Source: Thalassobium sp. R2A62 (GTDB lineage: Bacteria > Pseudomonadota > Alphaproteobacteria > Rhodobacterales > Rhodobacteraceae). Taken from it: a stretch of 64,000 nucleotides of DNA. The stretch covers positions 3,203,829 through 3,267,828 of the forward strand of contig NZ_GG697169.2 of NCBI RefSeq assembly GCF_000161835.1, read 5' to 3'. A model generated the notes under the pieces. That model was not told the DNA's origin, did not search any database, and saw only the letters and a list, made by a program, of their open reading frames with translations. Shown piece after piece: positions 59,854-64,000 of this stretch. Both the position numbers and the translations under genes were made by a program. Each line of letters starts with the position of its first letter. Position 1 is the stretch's first letter.

Positions 59854-60957
59854 ATGAGCGATCTAAAACGCACGGGGCTATTCGATCTTCACGTGGAGCT
59901 GGGTGGCAAAATGGTGCCGTTCGCAGGCTATGATATGCCGGTTCAGTATCCGATTGGTGTGATGGGTGAACACAATTGGACGCGCACCCGCGCGGGCCTC
60001 TTTGATGTCAGCCACATGGGGCAGGTGATCTTGCGTGGCGCAGATCCAGCCGCCACTCTCGAAACAATCGTTCCTGTGAATGTCGTAGGTCTCGCCGAAG
60101 GGCGCCAGCGCTATGGCCTGTTTACCAATGATGCAGGCGGCATTCTTGATGACTTGATGATCGCCAATCGTGGCGACCACCTTTTTTTGGTAGTCAATGC
60201 GGCGTGCAAAGACGCCGACGTGGCCCACATGCAGGCCAACCTGACAGGTGTTGATCTAGAGGTGATCGACCGTTCGCTGCTAGCCCTTCAGGGTCCTGCA
60301 TCCGAGGCCGCTTTTGCAACCATCGCCCCCCAAGTAGCCGCGATGAAATTCATGGATGTTGGCATCTACCCCAGCGACTACGGCGACCTTTGGGTCTCGC
60401 GCTCGGGCTACTCGGGCGAAGACGGCTACGAAATTTCCGTCGACAACGCCCATGCGACCGACTTTGCCTGCGCGCTGCTAGCGCTCGACGACGTGGCCCC
60501 AATTGGCCTTGGCGCTCGTGATAGCCTGCGGCTCGAGGCGGGTCTGTGTCTCTACGGATCTGATCTGGATACGACGACCACGCCGGTCGAGGCTGACTTG
60601 AACTGGGCCATCCAGAAAATCCGCCGCACTGGTGGTGACCGCGCTGGCGGCTTCCCCGGTGCAGATGTCATCCTGCCTCAGCTTGAAAACGGTGCCGCAC
60701 GCAAACGCATTGGTCTGCTGCCAGAAGGCCGCGCTCCTATGCGGGCTGGCGTCACGCTGCATGATGCCGACGGCACCCAGATTGGTACTGTGACCTCAGG
60801 CGCATTTGGCCCGACGATCGAACGCCCGATGGCGATGGCCTATGTCGACACCGCTCACGCCGCCACAGGTACTGAAATTTTTGGCAACGTTCGGGGCAAA
60901 ATGCTCCCTGCGGTTGTCACTGACATGCCGTTCCGTGCGGCCACTTACAAACGATAG
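59854..60957 (+). CDS. gcvT: Aminomethyltransferase (glycine cleavage T protein)
   Basis: GcvT transfers the methylene group from H-protein-bound aminomethyl to tetrahydrofolate. The 367-residue protein has FAGYDMPVQYP, LFDVSHMGQVILRG, GLFTNDAGGILDDLMI (folate site), and SRSGYSGEDGYEISV. The start at 59854 follows GGAGGGAA; the frame open upstream runs through the riboswitch and is not coding. It is first of the gcvT-gcvH-gcvP operon under glycine control. Confidence 0.97.
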   Translation: MSDLKRTGLFDLHVELGGKMVPFAGYDMPVQYPIGVMGEHNWTRTRAGLFDVSHMGQVILRGADPAATLETIVPVNVVGLAEGRQRYGLFTNDAGGILDDLMIANRGDHLFLVVNAACKDADVAHMQANLTGVDLEVIDRSLLALQGPASEAAFATIAPQVAAMKFMDVGIYPSDYGDLWVSRSGYSGEDGYEISVDNAHATDFACALLALDDVAPIGLGARDSLRLEAGLCLYGSDLDTTTTPVEADLNWAIQKIRRTGGDRAGGFPGADVILPQLENGAARKRIGLLPEGRAPMRAGVTLHDADGTQIGTVTSGAFGPTIERPMAMAYVDTAHAATGTEIFGNVRGKMLPAVVTDMPFRAATYKR

Positions 60958-60978
60958 CTAACAGAAAAGGGACCCAAA

Positions 60979-61338
60979 ATGAAATTTACAGAAGAGCACG
61001 AATGGCTGCGCGTCGAAGGTGACGAAGTACTCGTTGGCATCACCGAGCACGCCTCGACCCAATTGGGTGACGTGGTTTTTGTCGAACTGCCAGATGCGGG
61101 CATCGAAGTCAGCAAAGACGAAGAAGTCGTGGTGATCGAAAGCGTCAAAGCCGCCTCTGACATTCTCGCCCCTCTTGATGGTGAAATCACAGAAGTGAAC
61201 AGTGCTCTCGAAGACAACCCCAGCCTAGTCAACGAAGACCCGCTGGGTGATGCATGGTTCTTCAAAATGAAGTTGGCCGACATGTCCGAAATGGACGGCC
61301 TGATGGACGAAGCCGCTTACAAAGCGTTCATCGGCTAA
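60979..61338 (+). CDS. gcvH: Glycine cleavage H protein
   Basis: A 119-residue lipoyl carrier protein. The lipoyl domain includes [20 protein letters not shown], and the lipoylated lysine is in the [20 protein letters not shown] stretch. It carries the aminomethyl group between GcvP and GcvT. It is 21 bases after gcvT with a ribosome site AAAAGGG. A hairpin of moderate strength lies between it and gcvP. Confidence 0.97.
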   Translation: MKFTEEHEWLRVEGDEVLVGITEHASTQLGDVVFVELPDAGIEVSKDEEVVVIESVKAASDILAPLDGEITEVNSALEDNPSLVNEDPLGDAWFFKMKLADMSEMDGLMDEAAYKAFIG

Positions 61339-61348
61339 CTCGTATTTC

Positions 61349-61370
61349 CCCCCGCACACCAGCGCGGGGG
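61349..61370 (+). terminator. Hairpin between gcvH and gcvP
   Basis: CCCCCGC (61349-61355) pairs perfectly with GCGGGGG (61364-61370) around an eight-base loop. It lacks a T run, so it may be a partial terminator or an mRNA-processing site that lowers gcvP expression relative to gcvH; both are inferred. Confidence 0.4.
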
Positions 61371-61419
61371 CACACACTCAGATCAAACACCGCAGGGTCC
61401 CCCAGCGACAGGAGTTGTT

Positions 61420-64000
61420 ATGTCTTTTACACCTACCGAATACCTGCCTTACGATTTTGCCAACCGCCGCCACATTGGCCCGTCCCCCTCTGAAATGGCC
61501 GAGATGTTGGCTGTTCTGGGTGTCGACAGCCTCGACCAATTGATCGAGGAAACGGTTCCGGCCAGTATCCGTCAGTCCGAGCCGCTTGATTTTGGCAAAG
61601 CCAAATCCGAACGCGAACTGCTGCACCACATGCGCAAGACAGCGTCCAAGAATAAAGTACTGACATCGCTCATCGGGCAAGGCTACCACGGCACCGTGAC
61701 GCCGCCTGTGATCCAGCGCAACGTGCTGGAAAACCCTGCGTGGTACACCGCCTACACCCCGTACCAGCCCGAGATTTCCCAAGGCCGCCTTGAGGCGCTG
61801 TTGAACTTTCAAACCATGATCACAGATCTCACTGGTTTGGCTGTCGCCAACGCGTCCCTGCTGGACGAAGCCACCTCTTGCGCCGAGGCGATGGTCATGG
61901 CCCAGCGGGTGTCCAAGACCAAAGCAAACGCATTCTTTGTCGATGAAAACTGCCACCCGCAGAACATTGCGGTGATGAAAACCCGCGCCGCGCCGCTCGA
62001 CATCGAAATCATCGTGGGCGCCCCCGAAGATCTAGACGCCAGCGCCGTGTTCGGTGCGATTTTCCAGTACCCTGGAACCTATGGCGGCCTGCACGATTTT
62101 ACCGATCCAATTGCGGATCTCCACGCAAACAAGGCTATTGGTATCATCGCTGCAGACCCGCTGGCTCTGACACTGCTCAAAGAGCCGGGTGCAATGGACG
62201 CTGACATCGCGGTGGGCTCGACCCAGCGCTTTGGCGTGCCAGTTGGCTATGGCGGTCCACACGCGGCCTATCTCGCCTGTAAAGACGCGTATAAACGCAA
62301 CCTTCCGGGCCGTATTGTAGGCGTCTCTGTCGATGCCGCTGGCAACAAAGCCTACCGTCTTTCACTGCAAACCCGCGAACAGCACATCCGCCGCGAAAAG
62401 GCGACGTCGAACGTTTGTACGGCCCAAGCATTGCTCGCGGTTATGGCGTCTTTTTACGCGGTGTTCCACGGGCCAGAAGGGCTCAAGGCAATTGCCCAGC
62501 GTATCCACCGCAAAACCGTTCGCATGGCCAAAGGCCTGACCGAAGCTGGCTTTGACGTGCAGCCCGACAGCTTCTTTGACACGATCACCGTTGAGGTCGG
62601 CGCGATGCAAACGGTCGTCATGGACGCCGCTGTCGCAAACGGCATCAACCTGCGCCGTGTCGGAACAACCAAAGTTGGCATCACTCTTGATGAATACAGC
62701 CGTCCCAAGACGGTCGAGCAAGTTTGGAAGGCCTTTGGCATCCACCGTCGTGACCGCGAGTTTTCGCCAGAATACCACGTGCCTGATGCACTGATCCGCA
62801 CAACCGAATACCTGACCCATCCGGTGTTCCACATGAACCGCGCCGAGACGGAAATGATGCGCTATATGCGTCGTCTTTCAGATCGCGACCTCGCACTTGA
62901 TCGCGCGATGATCCCGCTTGGATCTTGCACAATGAAGCTGAACTCGGCCGCAGAAATGATGCCAGTCAGCTGGCGCGACTTCTCGATGATCCACCCGTTT
63001 GTGCCCACCGACCAAGCGGCGGGCTACCACGAACTTGTTACTGATCTAAGCGAGAAGCTCTGCACCATCACGGGCTACGATGCCATGAGCATGCAGCCCA
63101 ACTCTGGCGCCCAAGGTGAATACGCTGGCCTTTTGACCATCGCTGCGTACCACCGCGCGCGGGGCGAGGATCGTGACATCTGTCTGATCCCTGTAAACGC
63201 TCACGGCACCAATCCAGCCTCGGCACAAATGTGCGGCATGTCGGTTGTGGTTGTCGGCTGCACCGAACGCGGCGACATTGACGTGGCCGACTTCCGCGCC
63301 AAGGCCGAAGCAGCGGGTAACAAGCTCGCCGCCTGCATGATCACATACCCATCGACCCACGGTGTGTTCGAGGAAACCGTGCGCGAGGTCTGCGACATCA
63401 CCCACGAGTTTGGTGGTCAGGTCTATCTTGACGGCGCGAACCTCAACGCGATGGTCGGCCTGTCAAAACCGGGCGAGATCGGCTCGGACGTCAGCCACCT
63501 GAACCTGCACAAGACGTTCTGCATTCCGCACGGCGGCGGTGGTCCCGGCATGGGTCCAATCGGGGTCAAGGCGCACCTTGAGCCGTTCCTGCCGGGTCAC
63601 CCTGAAACGGGTGGCGAAGAGGGACCTGTTAGTGCAGCACCTTATGGCTCGCCGTCTATCCTGCCGATCTCATGGGCCTATGTCCTGATGATGGGTGGCG
63701 CAGGCCTGACCCAAGCGACCAAAGTGGCGATCCTAAATGCCAACTACATCGCCAAGCGGCTCGAAGACGCGTTTCCTGTTCTCTATCGCGGCACAAACGG
63801 CCACGTGGCGCATGAATGCATTCTCGACACGCGTCCCTTTGCCGAGGCAGGCGTGACAGTGGATGACATTGCCAAGCGTCTCATCGACCACGGCTTTCAC
63901 GCGCCGACCATGAGCTGGCCCGTTTCTGGCACGTTGATGGTTGAACCGACAGAGTCTGAAACCAAGGCCGAGCTCGACCGCTTTATCAACGCGATGCTTT
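61420..64000 (+). CDS. gcvP: Glycine dehydrogenase (decarboxylating), P protein, partial
   Basis: GcvP is the PLP enzyme that decarboxylates glycine and loads the aminomethyl group on GcvH. It begins [19 protein letters not shown] and stays open to the window edge, so the last 90-100 residues of the usual 950 are missing. The two halves are visible, the first with [20 protein letters not shown], and the second with [16 protein letters not shown] and the PLP-lysine in [15 protein letters not shown] near residue 696. A GGAG ribosome site precedes the start. It follows gcvH by 81 bases and belongs to the riboswitch-controlled operon. Confidence 0.97.
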   Translation, partial: MSFTPTEYLPYDFANRRHIGPSPSEMAEMLAVLGVDSLDQLIEETVPASIRQSEPLDFGKAKSERELLHHMRKTASKNKVLTSLIGQGYHGTVTPPVIQRNVLENPAWYTAYTPYQPEISQGRLEALLNFQTMITDLTGLAVANASLLDEATSCAEAMVMAQRVSKTKANAFFVDENCHPQNIAVMKTRAAPLDIEIIVGAPEDLDASAVFGAIFQYPGTYGGLHDFTDPIADLHANKAIGIIAADPLALTLLKEPGAMDADIAVGSTQRFGVPVGYGGPHAAYLACKDAYKRNLPGRIVGVSVDAAGNKAYRLSLQTREQHIRREKATSNVCTAQALLAVMASFYAVFHGPEGLKAIAQRIHRKTVRMAKGLTEAGFDVQPDSFFDTITVEVGAMQTVVMDAAVANGINLRRVGTTKVGITLDEYSRPKTVEQVWKAFGIHRRDREFSPEYHVPDALIRTTEYLTHPVFHMNRAETEMMRYMRRLSDRDLALDRAMIPLGSCTMKLNSAAEMMPVSWRDFSMIHPFVPTDQAAGYHELVTDLSEKLCTITGYDAMSMQPNSGAQGEYAGLLTIAAYHRARGEDRDICLIPVNAHGTNPASAQMCGMSVVVVGCTERGDIDVADFRAKAEAAGNKLAACMITYPSTHGVFEETVREVCDITHEFGGQVYLDGANLNAMVGLSKPGEIGSDVSHLNLHKTFCIPHGGGGPGMGPIGVKAHLEPFLPGHPETGGEEGPVSAAPYGSPSILPISWAYVLMMGGAGLTQATKVAILNANYIAKRLEDAFPVLYRGTNGHVAHECILDTRPFAEAGVTVDDIAKRLIDHGFHAPTMSWPVSGTLMVEPTESETKAELDRFINAML

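Noticed and set aside
1-64000. CRISPR arrays
   Set aside because: No series of regularly spaced identical repeats with unique spacers was seen. The repeat arrays noted are short promoter or coding repeats.

Overview
The window is chromosomal DNA of an alphaproteobacterium, most likely a marine Rhodobacterales member of the Roseobacter group. The basis is gene content and protein style: a propionyl-CoA synthetase, a malic enzyme fused to a phosphotransacetylase-like domain, many acyl-CoA ligases, Hint-domain proteins, a DUF4166 saccharopine-dehydrogenase-like protein, and a CtrA-type site. I do not name a species. Most genes are GC-rich and tightly packed, with ATGA-type stop/start overlaps. 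Two stretches stand out as foreign: a short AT-richer cassette beside lepA (about 0.73-1.86 kb) and a 7.1 kb island in a tRNA-Gly gene (43.4-50.6 kb).

Layout. 0-7.2 kb: end of lepA, a two-gene membrane cassette, an orphan Phd-like antitoxin, a PhnA-like protein, a lipoprotein, a Dabb protein, a 28-residue membrane peptide, an alpha/beta hydrolase, glyA and nadK. 7.2-12.3 kb: small gene debris, then prpE and maeB for propionate and C4/C3 metabolism, with 9-bp-phased TTGCA repeats between them. 12.4-18.05 kb: a nucleoside-salvage operon (VOC-cupin protein, cdd, deoA, deoB, add, upp). 18.1-26.2 kb: a SPOR protein with Cys repeats, a degenerate M48-like membrane protein, an acyl-CoA ligase, a DMT exporter coupled to a sulfotransferase, a Hint-domain protein behind a CtrA-type box, and two small membrane proteins. 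26.3-34.5 kb: a long beta-oxidation operon led by a MerR regulator (merR, acyl-CoA dehydrogenase, small protein, GST, thiolase, cupin, NTF2-like protein, fadJ), with a LiuR-like box upstream and a second MerR gene beyond it. 34.6-43.3 kb: two hotdog thioesterases and a MATE pump, pyrD, DUF952, a periplasmic 5'-nucleotidase, a SRAP protein, a cupredoxin-like protein, a CMD/GFA pair and an alcohol dehydrogenase.

43.4-50.6 kb is a decayed genomic island. A 19-bp copy of the tRNA-Gly 3' end lies at each boundary, a 49-residue integrase stump sits beside the tRNA, and oppositely oriented repeats resembling integrase arm sites lie inside both ends. Its cargo is cell-surface glycan genes (an FkbM methyltransferase, a GT-B glycosyltransferase, a frameshifted surface-polysaccharide gene), an unrecognised AT-rich gene, and layers of broken insertion sequences (IS3-type, IS5-type). 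50.6-64 kb returns to the core genome: an ABC exporter, an acyl-CoA ligase, a DCC protein, an amber-interrupted saccharopine-dehydrogenase-like gene, a RutR-like TetR regulator, a second Hint protein, CdsA- and PlsC-like phospholipid enzymes, and a tandem glycine riboswitch controlling gcvT-gcvH-gcvP (gcvP runs off the window).

Most of the window is ordinary metabolism. The parts most worth following up are the island and its boundary repeats, the split membrane gene at a canonical slippery sequence, the TTGC-type promoter repeats shared by prpE and the orphan antitoxin, the catalytically dead M48 relative, and the MerR-controlled beta-oxidation operon.
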